Of a stretch of 31,578 nucleotides of DNA, positions 9,946 through 20,978 are shown piece after piece. Each line of letters starts with the position of its first letter. Within the stretch, counting starts at the first letter, position 1. This DNA is from Alectoria sarmentosa (lineage: Eukaryota > Ascomycota > Lecanoromycetes > Lecanorales > Parmeliaceae), in contig WOGZ01000357.1 in assembly GCA_009733775.1 (NCBI GenBank), positions 1 to 31,578 of the forward strand. Reading direction: 5' to 3'. Both the position numbers and the translations under genes were made by a program. The notes under the pieces were generated by a model, which had not been told where the DNA came from, searched no databases, and worked only from the letters and a program-made list of their open reading frames with translations.

Positions 9946-11698
9946 ATGTTGCCAGCTGTATTTTTGCACGCGACGTTCATGTGGCTGCCTTTCTCTGCTG
10001 ACGCTCGTAACGTCACTTTTCCACCAGTGTATGGTGTCGAAAGATCGCAACAGTCCTTGGCGAACGATGACGGCGTCGATATCGTGACTGGTAGCGAATT
10101 CTCTGGCCTGATGACTTTCGCAAACTTGCCTTACGCCAACTGCTTCACGGCTTCTGATATGGACGCATATGATATTGCCATTATCGGCGCACCATTCGAC
10201 ACAGTCAGTACTCCCCACCGACTTGCATTCATGGTACGGAAGTAGCATTGTGACCATGAAACCCATGTGTGAAACAGCAGAACTTGAGGATGAGAGTGTG
10301 TTTGGGAGGCTGACAATTGCAAGGCAGTGACTGCGAGACCAGGGGCTCGTTTTGGACCTACAGGCATTCGACAGGGTTCTCGCCGAATGTCTGCGTCATT
10401 TGGTTGGAGCATCTATACCGGTGAGACCTTCCCACCTCACCCAATCCTGCCAAAGCTGACCAGCCTGACAGGGGAGAATGCTTTTATGAGCTGGGCAAAG
10501 ATCTTAGACTGTGGAAACGCCCCGTTGACCTTTCTGGACAATACTGTTGCATTAAAGCAGCTGCACAAGGCGCACAAGGTGAGCGTAGAACAATTCTCAC
10601 TTTCTTCCACCTAGCCCAAGTCTACGGTGTAATTCTACACCAACTACTTACTCCAACACATGCTTACGTGCTATGGTTGCATGGCCAAAGGTTGTATCCG
10701 GTCGAAATGCCAAGGCAAAAGAGAAGTCCTCGATACCTAGAATTGTAACGCTCGGCGGAGATCATACGTATGTAATTTCGGGCCTACGTCTTTCGCACAA
10801 GTACCATCATTGAAGTCCCATGCCACATGTGGAGATGCTTTCAGCTTCCTGTTCCCAGCCTTGAACTTTCTCAAAGCGGGGGTATCACCCAAGCGGCAGA
10901 AGTGCTGAAGCCGGAACTCCTTAGCACAACACTTCCAGCGCTCCGCTCTGCAGCGTCACGGTGGGGAGCAGTTTCGGTGATTCATTTTGACTCCCACCTA
11001 GGTAGATAGCCTCGTCCGAATGCTCTAATATTGCTGACTTTATGTTATTCTAGACACATGGGATCCGGACGTTTTAGGTGGAGGTCTGTCACAATACGCG
11101 TGAGTCTCTTTGTAAAGATAATTGGAGATTGTCCTCGCTCCGCTGATTCAGTAGCAATACAGTGGCGTGAATCACGGTATATCCCATCTCGCGAAACCCA
11201 AGACGTCAAGATGTCAGCTCAAGGAAACCTGCAGGAACCTTCCTCCACATTGCGCATGAGGAAGGCTTGATACGGAACTCGTCCATTCACGCGGGAATCA
11301 GAGCTCCATTGATCAGACGAAAGGAAGACATGCGCAACGACTGGCGCTGTGGATTTGATACTATCAAGGCCAGAGACATTGATCGTATTGGCGTGGATGG
11401 CGTGATCAAGAGACTCAAGGAAAGAATTGATAGTACTAACGTCTACATTTCCGTTGACATTGATGTGCTTGATCCTGCCTTTGCACCAGCGACTGGAACA
11501 GCAGAGGTTGGAGGATGGACAACAAGGGAACTGCTTTCGGTTCTGGACGGTCTCGAAGGCATGAATGTCATCGGTGCAGACGTCGTGGAAGTTGCTCCCA
11601 TCTACGACAATCCAGGCGAGACAACGGTATTGGCTGCAGCAGAGATTGTCCATTCATTGCTGACGCTTATGGTGCAAAAGCCGGTCAAGGCACGTTAA
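9946..11698 (+). CDS. Agmatinase-type ureohydrolase, predicted secreted
   Basis: Exons 9946-10203, 10324-10420, 10472-10578, 10691-10767, 10925-11001, 11054-11099, 11163-11176 and 11235-11698 give 379 residues. The protein belongs to the Mn-dependent arginase/agmatinase family, which hydrolyses guanidino compounds such as agmatine to urea and an amine. All metal-binding motifs are visible: GGDHT (His179), FDSHLD (Asp202, His204, Asp206) and SVDIDVLDPAFAP (Asp300, Asp302). RPGARFGPTGIR is the usual N-terminal family motif. The first 20 or so residues are hydrophobic and end in a small-residue region, so entry into the secretory pathway is likely. The DSHLD form, with Ser instead of Ala, is common in agmatinase-like members. 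The 14-nt seventh exon completes QYAGVNHGTFLHIAHEEG. Substrate (agmatine or guanidinobutyrate) cannot be decided from sequence. Confidence 0.9.
11163..11176 (+). other. 14-nt microexon of the agmatinase gene
   Basis: TGGCGTGAATCACG lies between introns 11100-11162 (GTGAGT..TACAG) and 11177-11234 (GTATAT..TGCAG). Joining it restores the family motif around Val-Asn-His-Gly and keeps frame on both sides. Skipping it shifts the frame and removes the conserved NHG. Confidence 0.8.
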
Positions 11699-12364
11699 CG
11701 TCAGCGTGGGGATAACCAAAGGATTCAAAACCACTTCCAGAGGCACCAACGGAGAAGACGGCAAGTTAGACTCGGGTTTCTAATACCAAGCACAGTAACA
11801 ATCGTTGGAGAGTTGGGGCAAATAATCGCATTGATTACTTCGTTTGTCTACCACACTTTCAAGATGTATGTAACCCATCATGTACTCTTGTAGCGCCTCT
11901 TTCCCCAGCTTGGGCTGCCTCGATGAGCTTAGGGGTCGTAGGCGAAAAAGGATGTGAGCACCCCCAAGACTCGGGGACGCTACCACGACAGCCCTGGGCA
12001 CTGGAAAGAGAAGGCAAGGTGAGATGATGGTGACCCGAATGACGTATTTTTGGCACCCAGTAGTCCCACCAAGTGGGGCGTGAGTGCATATCGATAAGCG
12101 ATAAGGTGAAAGGAAATATCCACGGGACCACAAGCATCAATCAAAATGACATACCTAGGTGATACTGTAGTATCCTCCTATGCCCCACACCCTACCCACT
12201 CGCGGAATTAATTACCTACCTACCTAGCTTAGCCAGGTACCCAACATTGACGACTCCTCCTTTACCAACACCAGCTCAGGGAAAGTCAGTGCGCAGACAG
12301 GCAACAGCTCTCGTGGCTCTTTATTCACTTCCTCAACAAAGACAAAATCCCGCACACATCCGTC
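11699..12364. other. Intergenic, agmatinase to Dap1-like gene
   Basis: No credible gene is seen on either strand. A short TACC tandem repeat (about 12212-12226) resembles the TACCTACC tracts common in ascomycete intergenic DNA. The last 100 bases, pyrimidine- and CA-rich, are the likely 5' leader of the next gene. Confidence 0.6.
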
Positions 12365-12899
12365 ATGGCTGAAACGGGGCATGTCCATGTCGAAGAGCCC
12401 AAGAAGTTCGCTCCTAAGGATCCCCCAAAGCTCAACCCGCCCAAAGATGAGCCTATCAGCGTTGAAGACCTCGCCAGATGTAACGGTACGACTGCCCTAT
12501 GAATCATCTGAGAAATGGGGATGGGAGCTAATTTTGGCTAATTGAATGGCATGTGGGACAGGCACCGACTCTTCGTATCCCACCTACGTAGCCATCATGG
12601 GTACCGTCTTCGACGTCTCCGGCAACACAGCCTACTCTCCCAAGAACCCATACAATGGTACGCACATGCCATTCCATTGAGCTTCCAAGACCTCGGCTTA
12701 CAAAAACCACACCAGCTGACTCAAAATCCCAGTGTTCGCCGGGAAAGACGCCTCACGAGCCCTTGCTCAATCTTCACTCAAGCCGGAGGACTGTAGACCG
12801 GAGTGGCAGGATCTGCCGGAGAAGGAGAAAGGCGTCCTTAAGGATTGGTTCACGTTTTTCGGCAAGCGATACAATATAGTGGGCAAGGTGCAGCTCTGA
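12365..12899 (+). CDS. Dap1/MAPR-like cytochrome-b5-fold heme protein
   Basis: Exons 12365-12485, 12562-12657 and 12733-12899 give 127 residues. The core ISVEDLARCNGTD, AIMGTVFDVSGN, NPYNVFAGKDASRALA is the membrane-associated progesterone receptor (MAPR) type of cytochrome-b5 domain. The Tyr of PYNVFAG aligns with the axial heme-binding Tyr113 of PGRMC1 (PYGVFAGRDASR). In yeast, Dap1 binds heme and supports sterol-synthesis P450 enzymes. No N-terminal membrane segment is visible, in contrast to PGRMC1; the N-terminus is short, charged and proline-rich, so a soluble location is likely. Both introns are short and in phase. The functional role is inferred from the family. Confidence 0.9.
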
Positions 12900-14027
12900 A
12901 CGGTCTAGAATCACAACAATAAAACGCCCCGTTGTGCGGCAAGATTGCGCTTTGACGTTTATGTTTATCCTGTCAATGTGATATTGAAAAACGCTTGGCG
13001 GATTATTTGCCTCAAATTCCACGCCCTGCTCAGTCTCCGGTCATCTGCGGTCGACGTTTCTGTTTAGCGTCAAGAGCCTCACCCGTGGAAACGCCGTGGT
13101 CGGACATCCTCGCGCCGCCCCCACATCCCTATTGGGTTGCATGCGTCAACACGGGTTGATAATTGCATTTGACAATCCGTGGTTGAGATCGACGAGCTTC
13201 TGCAGCAATTAGCATGGATTGATAATAGCTATCGCTCGTGGCGGGTGCGAGATGCATCGGCGCCTGGGGTTGTTTGGCAGGCATCAAGTGTCGCGAAAGC
13301 AGGACGCATAAGATAGCTGTCTGTCCAAGCATCCACGAATGGCTCATCGAACATTGATCCCCATCCATGGTCACGGCTCAGGTAGCCGTGTCATCTCCAG
13401 CCTCGCACCTGCTGTTGCGTAAAGCTCCTGGAGGACGCGGCCAATATGTCTCGGCATAAGAGCAATCAGTAGACTTCTGCAGTGCCGGCATGGCTGGAGC
13501 TCCATTGCGTTCTTTGGTTTGAGGTCTTCGAGTACTGCTGCTATATCATGCATAGCCCGACATATTGTTGTCAGTCACGGCAGCATTCAAGCGAACGGGG
13601 CAATTCCCCTGCACCAACGACATTTCACATGGGTGCCTACCTTGTCGAGATGCTAGTCCTGTCATGCAAACGCAGCGAAGTCTGGAAAGGAAGGACCTGG
13701 TATGGAAATTGAATTCCACCATCTTACATCGCAGGCTCTGTCCCAGCATTGGGAGAAGAGTAGCGCTGAATAGGACAATTTTTGGAAGAGATGCCATGGG
13801 GCAGAGTGAGTGACTCGAGTAGGTCTCAGATACAAGGACGCATTCAGAGAATTGTACACCGAGCATCACGGCAACACTCGTAACTTGTATTACATAAAGA
13901 GATATCTGCTTTACCAGATTGCGGCCATCAAACTCAACGCTGTTTGCAAGCTGAAAGCGCTGACTGCTTCGTTTCATCCGTCCTTCCTCATCTTCGACTC
14001 AACCATTCATGATGTGAACGCTACTTG
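12900..14027. other. Intergenic between convergent genes
   Basis: The 3' ends of the Dap1-like gene (plus) and NOP4 (minus) face each other here. The largest open frame (13546-13977, minus, 143 codons) shows no domain, no low-complexity bias and no splice partners that I recognise. I do not call it a gene. Confidence 0.5.
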
Positions 14028-16271
14028 TCATTGAGATACTACTGCTTGATTTCTAGACCTTCGCATCATTCTTTTTTTGGCAATTATCTGTTGTCGCTTT
14101 GCGAGCTTTTCCGAATCGTCAGTTGCTTCGTTGGTTTTCGGGCCCTCGGTTGTAGAATCTTGCACGAGAGACTTTGGATTGGATACTCGCCTCGTCTTCA
14201 TACCTTTTCGCGTCTTGGCCATCAATTGGTCTTCAGTCAGATTCTTCGACACAGCGCTGGGAAATTCTCCCTTTTCCTGTTTCTCAGAAACGAGTCTCGA
14301 CCTCTCTCTAGCCTTTGTCTCCCTCTCGTGTCTTCTTCCAACTACTTGCGCATTTTCGATCGCAAACTCTGTGATCAGCCGCTTCCTCCTCTCTTTCTCG
14401 TTTGTGCTATCGGCGATTGTGGTAGGTTCCACCACGTGCCCGTTTAGCCATCGAAGCCCCATTAGAGCCCATCGGTGTGAGGAATATTCAATGAAGCCAT
14501 AGCCCCTGCTTCGGCCGGCACCGCTGTCTTCTGTTACCTTGTTACCTTCCCTGCCCTCAAATACAATCTTGGCCTGCTTCACAATGCCTTTTCCTTTCGC
14601 CTTTCGAGCTTTCTCAGCTCGCTTCATCTCTTCGCTACCGCGTAAGAGCTCCTCTTTCGATAAGTGCTTTCGAAGCCCACTCTTGACGTCTTTAGCAAAG
14701 CCGACAACGGCTTCTCTCGCAAGAGCCTTAAGATCCTTGGATGTTATGCTGCGTGGCAGATTACGAATTGAAAGACGTGTCAAGCTGAGATGAAGTGTAG
14801 GGTTGCTTCTGATAAGCGATTGGCGCTGATTTGCGCTGTCCTCTCGCATTCTGATCTCGGATGGCGAAAGCTGTTCATAAAGAGGAGTGTCAGAGGTTAC
14901 AGTGCCCTCTGAGAGCAAGTACAACCGTCTCCGATCTTTGTCTCGGGCATCTCGTAGATTGTTGCCAGCAAATGTAAGTCGCGTAGCCTCGTTGCGATCT
15001 ACCGCTCGAGACAATTGGAGCACCCGTCCCTTGATTGTAAACTGTGCGGAACAGTCCAGGCTCGTATCCTCAAGCAAGGATTGCTTGGTCGAGCAACTTC
15101 TTGCGCTTTTGGTCGTTGTGCTCTCTTCGGATGGCGTGAGCTGTACCCTGGGAGCTTCTCGGAGACAAAAGTCCGCGTCTTTTTGATTATAGAAGCAGAC
15201 GAACCCTGTACCTTTTGGTCGTTCAGTCGTATGGTCGAGGACTACTCTTGCATACCGCACAGGGCCAAAAAGCTCAAAATGACCTCTCAATACTTCGTCT
15301 GTGCTAGTGAATGGGAGGTTCCGTATGAACAAAGTCGAAGTGCTGTTGTCCGTCGCCCGCGCTAATGATCCCTCGTCGATTGCCTCGTCTTGGTTCGACG
15401 TAGTTTGGCTCTCCTTGCGATCCAAGGAAGAGGACCGCTCGGCATCATTCTGGTGGTCATCTTCCGATTTGACGCTTTCATCATCCTCCTCCACTGTGGG
15501 GGCATCGACGTCTCGATCTCGAATCTCCGTCACTGTACTTCCATTTTGCAGTGTCTCCCAAATCTCCTTCTCCACTGCCCAATCCACAGCTAGTGTCCTT
15601 CCATCAACCTCTCTCCCGTTAACCCCTTCCAAAGCCCTCTCTGCGTTCTTCCTTCCCCGTAGTATAACAAAGCCAAACCCGGCAGATAGACCAGATTTCT
15701 GTTTGGGTAAAGTGGCGTATTTTACCTTGCCGTAGCTTCTAAACAAGACTGCTAAATGTTCTGGCTCCTTGACCGTCCAAGGCAGATTTCTGACAATGAG
15801 TTTTGATGGTTGCTGAAATTCACGTTTTTGCGGACCAGGCTGAGCCTTCGCTTTTGTAGCAGATGCGAGCCCATCCTCGTTTACTTCGCGATATCGAGGC
15901 TCCGCAAGTTCGATCTTGATTTTCCGACCTTCAAACAAAGATCCATTGAAGGTATCTTTGGCACTTTGAGCGTCCTCGACGTCGGCAAAAGTGACGAAAC
16001 CATATCCCTTGGACTGCTTGGACTTTGGGTCGACAATGACAGTTGCATGTTTAAGAGGAAAAGATTGGGAGAAAAAGTTAGTCAGGCTCTCTGACGTAGC
16101 ATTCTGGGGTAGTGAGCGAACAAACAACGATCGCCCTTTCTGCCTTTTTGTCTGCTGTTCCTCGGCCACATCTTGTGATGCTTCTTCATCGAGACCGATG
16201 GCATCATCAGTAGCAGCGGTGACTCGATCGAGCCCATCGGCTGTGAGCCGCTGCCTCTTCAGTCGAGACAT
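14028..16271 (-). CDS. NOP4: Nucleolar protein Nop4 (RBM28 family)
   Basis: A single intronless frame of 747 residues carries four RNA-recognition motifs. RRM1 (about 47-128) has RNP2 LFVRSL and RNP1 KGYGFVTF. RRM2 (about 163-245) has LIVRNL and AGFGFVIL. RRM3 (about 317-430) has LFIRNL and KGTGFVCF, split by a longer insert before its last strand. RRM4 (about 510-650) has LSIRNL and RGYGFIEY, also with a long charged insert. An acidic linker lies between RRM2 and RRM3, and a Lys/Arg-rich tail suits nucleolar targeting. Yeast Nop4 is needed for 60S subunit maturation and 27S pre-rRNA processing. Length and motif order match the family. Confidence 0.94.
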   Translation of the reverse strand: MSRLKRQRLTADGLDRVTAATDDAIGLDEEASQDVAEEQQTKRQKGRSLFVRSLPQNATSESLTNFFSQSFPLKHATVIVDPKSKQSKGYGFVTFADVEDAQSAKDTFNGSLFEGRKIKIELAEPRYREVNEDGLASATKAKAQPGPQKREFQQPSKLIVRNLPWTVKEPEHLAVLFRSYGKVKYATLPKQKSGLSAGFGFVILRGRKNAERALEGVNGREVDGRTLAVDWAVEKEIWETLQNGSTVTEIRDRDVDAPTVEEDDESVKSEDDHQNDAERSSSLDRKESQTTSNQDEAIDEGSLARATDNSTSTLFIRNLPFTSTDEVLRGHFELFGPVRYARVVLDHTTERPKGTGFVCFYNQKDADFCLREAPRVQLTPSEESTTTKSARSCSTKQSLLEDTSLDCSAQFTIKGRVLQLSRAVDRNEATRLTFAGNNLRDARDKDRRRLYLLSEGTVTSDTPLYEQLSPSEIRMREDSANQRQSLIRSNPTLHLSLTRLSIRNLPRSITSKDLKALAREAVVGFAKDVKSGLRKHLSKEELLRGSEEMKRAEKARKAKGKGIVKQAKIVFEGREGNKVTEDSGAGRSRGYGFIEYSSHRWALMGLRWLNGHVVEPTTIADSTNEKERRKRLITEFAIENAQVVGRRHERETKARERSRLVSEKQEKGEFPSAVSKNLTEDQLMAKTRKGMKTRRVSNPKSLVQDSTTEGPKTNEATDDSEKLAKRQQIIAKKRMMRRSRNQAVVSQ

Positions 16272-17051
16272 TTTGGACGGTAGTGGAAATATGGTTCAAA
16301 ATTTCAACAATTTCTAAGTTCCGTGACGAGGCTAAGCGCTAGTGCGAAAGTTCATTTACGCGCTCGTCGATTGTCACACGCACAAAATGTACCTCCATCC
16401 CAGATCACTGCTTGTATTTTCGTTGCTACTGGCAAAGGGAGATGATAACGGTGGTCGCCCGTATGCCACAGCTTAAGGCGTCTAATCTTGCCTCTTCCAA
16501 TACTCTAACAGTCGGACATGCAGCAAGCTACACTTTGGTCACCACCTTACGATTGCATGAAGCGAATGGCGGTAATGATACAGGCGCGGTGTTGGAAGCA
16601 CGATAGATAGCTGACACCTGCATGATATGGTCTATGCCGTGCGAAAAAGGGTTAAAATTTTACAGGGAATTTGAAAAAAGCCATTGGTCTCGCCACAATT
16701 GGTCACGCTCCGGAAAACGATCTTTGCCCAGGAAGCTCTGCATACCATGAATTTCTTCGTTATATGTCCCCACACGCCCAACTCCGCTACCATGAAAGAA
16801 ATTCCGTCCGTTTTTACCGAATGATAAGTCGAGGTGAATCTGGTATCGAGACTGGTGTCCCAGGAAAGATCATCGATGGCGACCCGTCCCTGGAGTATTC
16901 GAATGAATGTGAATGTGACAAGGGCGGTGTCTGGCAGATATGCTGTTAGTCATGATCTCATAAACTGTTGGCCAGAAAAGACGTGAAGAATCGAGATTTC
17001 GTCGCTTTTTTTGGAAAAGAGAAAAGCAAAGATATCGAATAGTAGGAAATT
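16272..17051. other. Intergenic, NOP4 promoter and bZIP 3' flank
   Basis: It contains the NOP4 5' flank and the bZIP downstream flank. A 92-codon frame on the plus strand (16671-16949) has no recognisable domain or signal peptide and is not called. Confidence 0.5.
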
Positions 17052-17917
17052 TTACTGAAAATGGAAGATGTACTCGGGATGATTTACATGAGCATTAGAG
17101 TCCTGGTAGGACTGTTGTAAAGGCAGATCTATACCAGCGAACGGTGCATAGCCGGTCTCATATTGACTGAGGATATCCTCGTCGAGAAAGCCGTTGTGTT
17201 TCGATGGTCCAAGATCATATGGCGCCATGCTAGGCAGTGTCGTCGGGAGTGGTGGGAGGTACTGCGGTTGCCCGGAATAGTCAGGATATGGTGCGGGTAG
17301 AGTGTTGAAGGGCGAATGTTGTGGATAAGGTGCGTGGATGACAGGCTCTGGCAACGTATAGGAATAGTTGTATGAGGGTGGAGGGGAGATGGAGAGTTCT
17401 CTGTGGTAGTGATATGGAGACTTTTCTGAACGGTTGTTCTTTGGTGTCGAGTACGGAGTCAATCGTGGTTCTGGTGATCTGCGGCGGCCTCTTGGAGCTG
17501 CGTCCTGCTTCGATGTTTTCCGCTTTACTCCCTCCTCATTCCTCCGATGTGTTTGGCTCTCTTGAATCATGGGCGCTAGTTCTGCGTGTGACTGTTCCGG
17601 TGAGGCTGATGATGAACCTGCTCTTCGTTCGAGGTCTTCGAGGCGTCTCTTTATCTTCTTGCCTGTTCACCTATCAGCACCAATCTTTGAGCTGGACCAC
17701 GGTCGAGCGAAAAAGGGCGATACCTACGATAATTGCGTTGAGCAATCCTGTTTTGTATCCGTCGACGCTCAGCCAGGTCAGATATCTTGGTCCAATCTTC
17801 ATTTGGGTTGGCACTGGCGCTGAAGGCACTGCTGGTGCTATGGCTTGAAGAATACTTGGGTGAAGTTGGGCCTGCGTATGGCAGCGAGTAGCTGCTATTG
17901 CGTTGCATGGTTCTCAT
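17052..17917 (-). CDS. bZIP transcription factor with short zipper
   Basis: Exons complement(17728-17917) and complement(17052-17662), joined across a 65-nt GTAGGT..ACAG intron, give 266 residues. The intron falls inside the DNA-binding helix, after RNY. The basic region (about 49-70) reads QNRIAQRNYRKK and fits the N-x7-R bZIP rule (Asn56, Arg64), close to the Yap-type NRxAQRxFR but with Tyr for Phe. Only Leu71 and Leu74 follow before the helix gives way to small and polar residues. The leucine zipper is therefore very short or absent. The rest is disordered, rich in Pro, Tyr and Ser, with an aromatic C-terminus (YIFHF) that could act as an activation region. The target genes cannot be deduced. 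Confidence 0.87.
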
Positions 17918-18820
17918 GTGAAAGGCTGGGGTTTGGGAGAGGTGAGCGAGCGGTGAGCAGCAGGCAGGGACTGCTATCAGAGAAGCCTCTTAGTCTGCAC
18001 CGGGCGTATCCGAAGTATGAGGTGATTGGGAAGTGATGATCAAGAAGTAAGGGATTTGGGAGGGGGAGGTCTGGCAGTATTAATATAATCGCTGCGGCGG
18101 AGGGATATTGGAGCCGTGTGTTTATTCGTTCGTACATTACTTTTTGCGTACCTAGCAGCTGGGAACGGATCAAACAGAAGATCCCTGCACGCACATGGAA
18201 ATTACCGAGAGGATGCTAGAGGATGCAGGGTGCTTTCATGAATCATGCACGACCCGGACCCGAACGTGGCACCACGACGAATCCCACATTACTCATCGCC
18301 TGCAGCCTTGTAGCGAGATGGGGTCCGTAGCTAAAAGGAAAGCAAGTCACTCCAAAGTCGAGCAAGCAAAATCATACCTGGAGTGTTGACTACACTGATC
18401 ATTATTGCTACCTACTGCTACTTTGCTACCACTTCTCTTTTCAGTACTTCCTTCTTCTACTACTACTCTTTACTACCACTGCTGTACCTACCTGAATCCC
18501 ATTCCCCGAGATAACAAGGACCAGGCACTCTCGTAGGCAAGGGACGAATGAGACGCCAACGATGCCAAAGATGCCAAATTTGGGACGCCTCGAACAAGAG
18601 GGGAATGTTGCGTTGCCCTCGACGTTACAGCGCGGCATGTGGTACGGTCTTGACCGTCTCGGCTTGGAGGTTAAGCTTCCTCAGGCAGTCGCAAAAATTG
18701 CTCGAAGTATGTGATGATAATGCACCAATAGCAACACACTCAACCCACTCCCACGAGTCAATTTAGCCTTTCTCTGCCCATGGCATTGGCATGGACCTCG
18801 GGGGCTTGACTGCGGATTTA
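17918..18820. other. Upstream flank of the bZIP gene
   Basis: No gene is seen. The first few hundred bases are the likely bZIP promoter and leader. A CTACT/TTCTACTACT pyrimidine-rich tract lies near 18405-18480. Confidence 0.5.
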
Positions 18821-19278
18821 GGCGAAGCCAGCACTAAGCCCGTTCGATAAAGATTCCACGATATTAGCTTGGATTAACAATAGATTTCTCATAGGGCTGC
18901 ACCAACCGCGCGACTTGCTCTCCATTCCTGGTAAGGGCGGAGAGAAAGCTAAACTATATAACGGTCTTTTCTCTGACTTAGTCACCAGGTGGGAATCAAG
19001 GCTAATAAGTCTTTTTAAGTATCTATTAATGGTATATCTAATCATGGACTCCTATCAGATTGGCGCGAGCAAGACGAAAAGCTCCGTCAGGCTATCAGCT
19101 CCTACACACGAGTGGGCAGTGCTGCGTAAAATGCTCTCAGTGCCTGGAATGGCGGTCAGAAAAGTGAGAAGGCTATTCGCGAGTTACCAATGTCATGGGA
19201 CCAACCAAGGATTCATCCTGGCCTCGCAAGCCCGAGTTTAACAACTCGTCGAACGGGCTATTGCGTGCAGGCTTCGCA
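18821..19278. mobile_element. TA-flanked inverted-repeat element (MITE-like)
   Basis: Near-complementary ends bracket 458 bp. The left end begins GGCGAAGCCAGCAC and reaches AGCCCGTTCGA. The right end, read on the minus strand, begins TGCGAAGCCTGCAC and reaches AGCCCGTTCGA, with a 3-bp length difference in between. A TA dinucleotide abuts each end (18819-18820 and 19279-19280), the target duplication of Tc1/mariner-type elements. No intact transposase is present. A broken plus-strand frame inside (about 19057-19107, WREQDEKLRQAISSY) faintly resembles a Myb/SANT helix, which may be chance. The element is inferred from end structure only. Confidence 0.5.
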
Positions 19279-19819
19279 TAGGGCGCCCGTTCGGGGTTTC
19301 CGAGCATTGGCATCGTTCTTCCCTCCCGTGACTCGACTCGTTTCTGATTACACGAGAACGCTGCATTGACTATGGAAAGAGTGAAAAGAGATTGGATCCC
19401 CGGAGCAAAGACAGGGATTTATCAGCCAAAAGGCGGTGGCAGAAAAGAGGCTTTTTCATCCTCGGTTTATTACTCACGTACAGAATCATGTGCAGAGAGT
19501 CGCATTCTTCGCATTCTTCTGCTCCATTGCCTAGATTGGGATTAGCTTGCATGAAACATGTGGTGCGGCTGAAATCCATAGTTCCGTCCCCACACTGATC
19601 GGAGTTGGCTATGCCCAATCACCATGACCGTGAATTCTTCACAAGCGCCCCTCATAATCTCCATCTTAGAATTATTCTACAAAATTAGGGTATGACTGTT
19701 TCCTTTCTTAAGCAGAGTAGGTAGGGATGAGTGGCACGAAAGGAAAACGTTTCTCGCAGGGCTCACTGGGGCCGGTGATAGGTCCGGACGGATCCGACGG
19801 AGATGACGCGGACCATCAC

Positions 19820-19905
19820 CATGTGGCATGTGGCATGTGGCATGAGGAAGGAAGAATGGAACACGGAAACGGAAGATGGAAATCATGGAAGATGGAAGAT
19901 GGAAT
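19820..19905. repeat. Short tandem repeats (CATGTGG and GGAAGAT types)
   Basis: CATGTGG is repeated three times, with a fourth diverged unit, starting near 19820. A purine-rich run built from GGAAGAT and ATGGAA units follows to about 19905. Nothing coding is implied. Confidence 0.75.
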
Positions 19906-20931
19906 TAGTTAAGGATTCATTATTCCAACCGATGACACAACTCAAAAAGGCAGCACTGTCCAATCTCAGTAGTAGCAGGAGTAGTAGGAGTATTAGTATC
20001 AGCAAAATATCGCTGCAGGATGCAGCTGCTTTGTTTCATCGTGCTCCAAGGTCCACCCCAGACCGAGTTACGGTATTTCAGCCTCAGGCCCCACGGCGTG
20101 GCTGCGAATGTTGAAAACCATAAAATGCCTTCGGGCTTCCCCCGCTGCCAGAGGTTTAGAGTTTTCGCTTCCGCTTAATAAGAGGCTATTCATATCAAGC
20201 GAACAAGAACCTCTTCATCTTTTCAGCCATTGTGATCATTACTCCATTTATTTCACCACCGCCTCTTTACTTTCTCAACTGTTCCTTCATCTCCGTTGAC
20301 TAACAGCCCCATTTTGGTGTGTTCTCACCAACTAAGCAGGTCCACCTAGGCAATGGTTATTCAGTTTCTCCGTTTCTTCTTGGCAAGCGTTGGTCTCGTG
20401 TGTGCCTACTCGTAGAGACTGATGAGGTAGTACTCTGTCTTAGCCTTTCGCAGACGTCTTTCGGCCGATGACCCAATGCTTGGTTCTATTCCTATGCAGT
20501 CTTAAGGCGTCGTTCCTCTCATGAAAGAAGAAAGATTGATTCGTCTTCATGGTCCACGACCATCTCCGTCTTCCTCTTTTATGACCATGTGCAGCAGTAT
20601 TCTTCATAACACAGGGGGTCAGTCTCGAGAGCTAGCGCGGCGCAGGCTGGCTTCCAACTTGAATGAGACCACTTTCTATTACTATCTTAGGCAATGCTAC
20701 GAATTGGGGTACTCAATGAACGACCAGGATCGTTGGACAGTGGCAGGCAGGGATAGCAGTTGAGTTCAGGTCATTTGTTTCCTGCGTTCCCTACAAATCC
20801 TTTTCGTTAAAGCACATGAGATCATCAGCAGCCAACATTCGTCCGATAAACATGAAACAGACAGGACGCCTGCCCAGTAGCAGACCGCAATGAAGCGAAG
20901 ATTCGATATCCCGTATCCTGAGGCTAAAACA

Positions 20932-20978
20932 CTTCATTATCATTATCATAATCATAACCATAATCATCCCCATCATTC
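20932..20978. repeat. ATC/ATT-type microsatellite
   Basis: An imperfect run of TCATTA, TCATAA and TCATCC hexamers. On the minus strand it reads as Met/Ile-rich low complexity, which explains the open frame there. Confidence 0.8.

Noticed and set aside
13546..13977. 143-codon frame on the minus strand
   Set aside because: No recognisable domain, Cys pattern or exon partners; overlaps a similar frame on the other strand.
16671..16949. 92-codon plus frame between NOP4 and the bZIP gene
   Set aside because: No signal peptide, domain or conserved motif; not supportable as a gene from sequence alone.
20418..20480. CTGATGA, a C-box-like motif in intergenic DNA
   Set aside because: No D box at snoRNA distance and no recognisable rRNA guide nearby.
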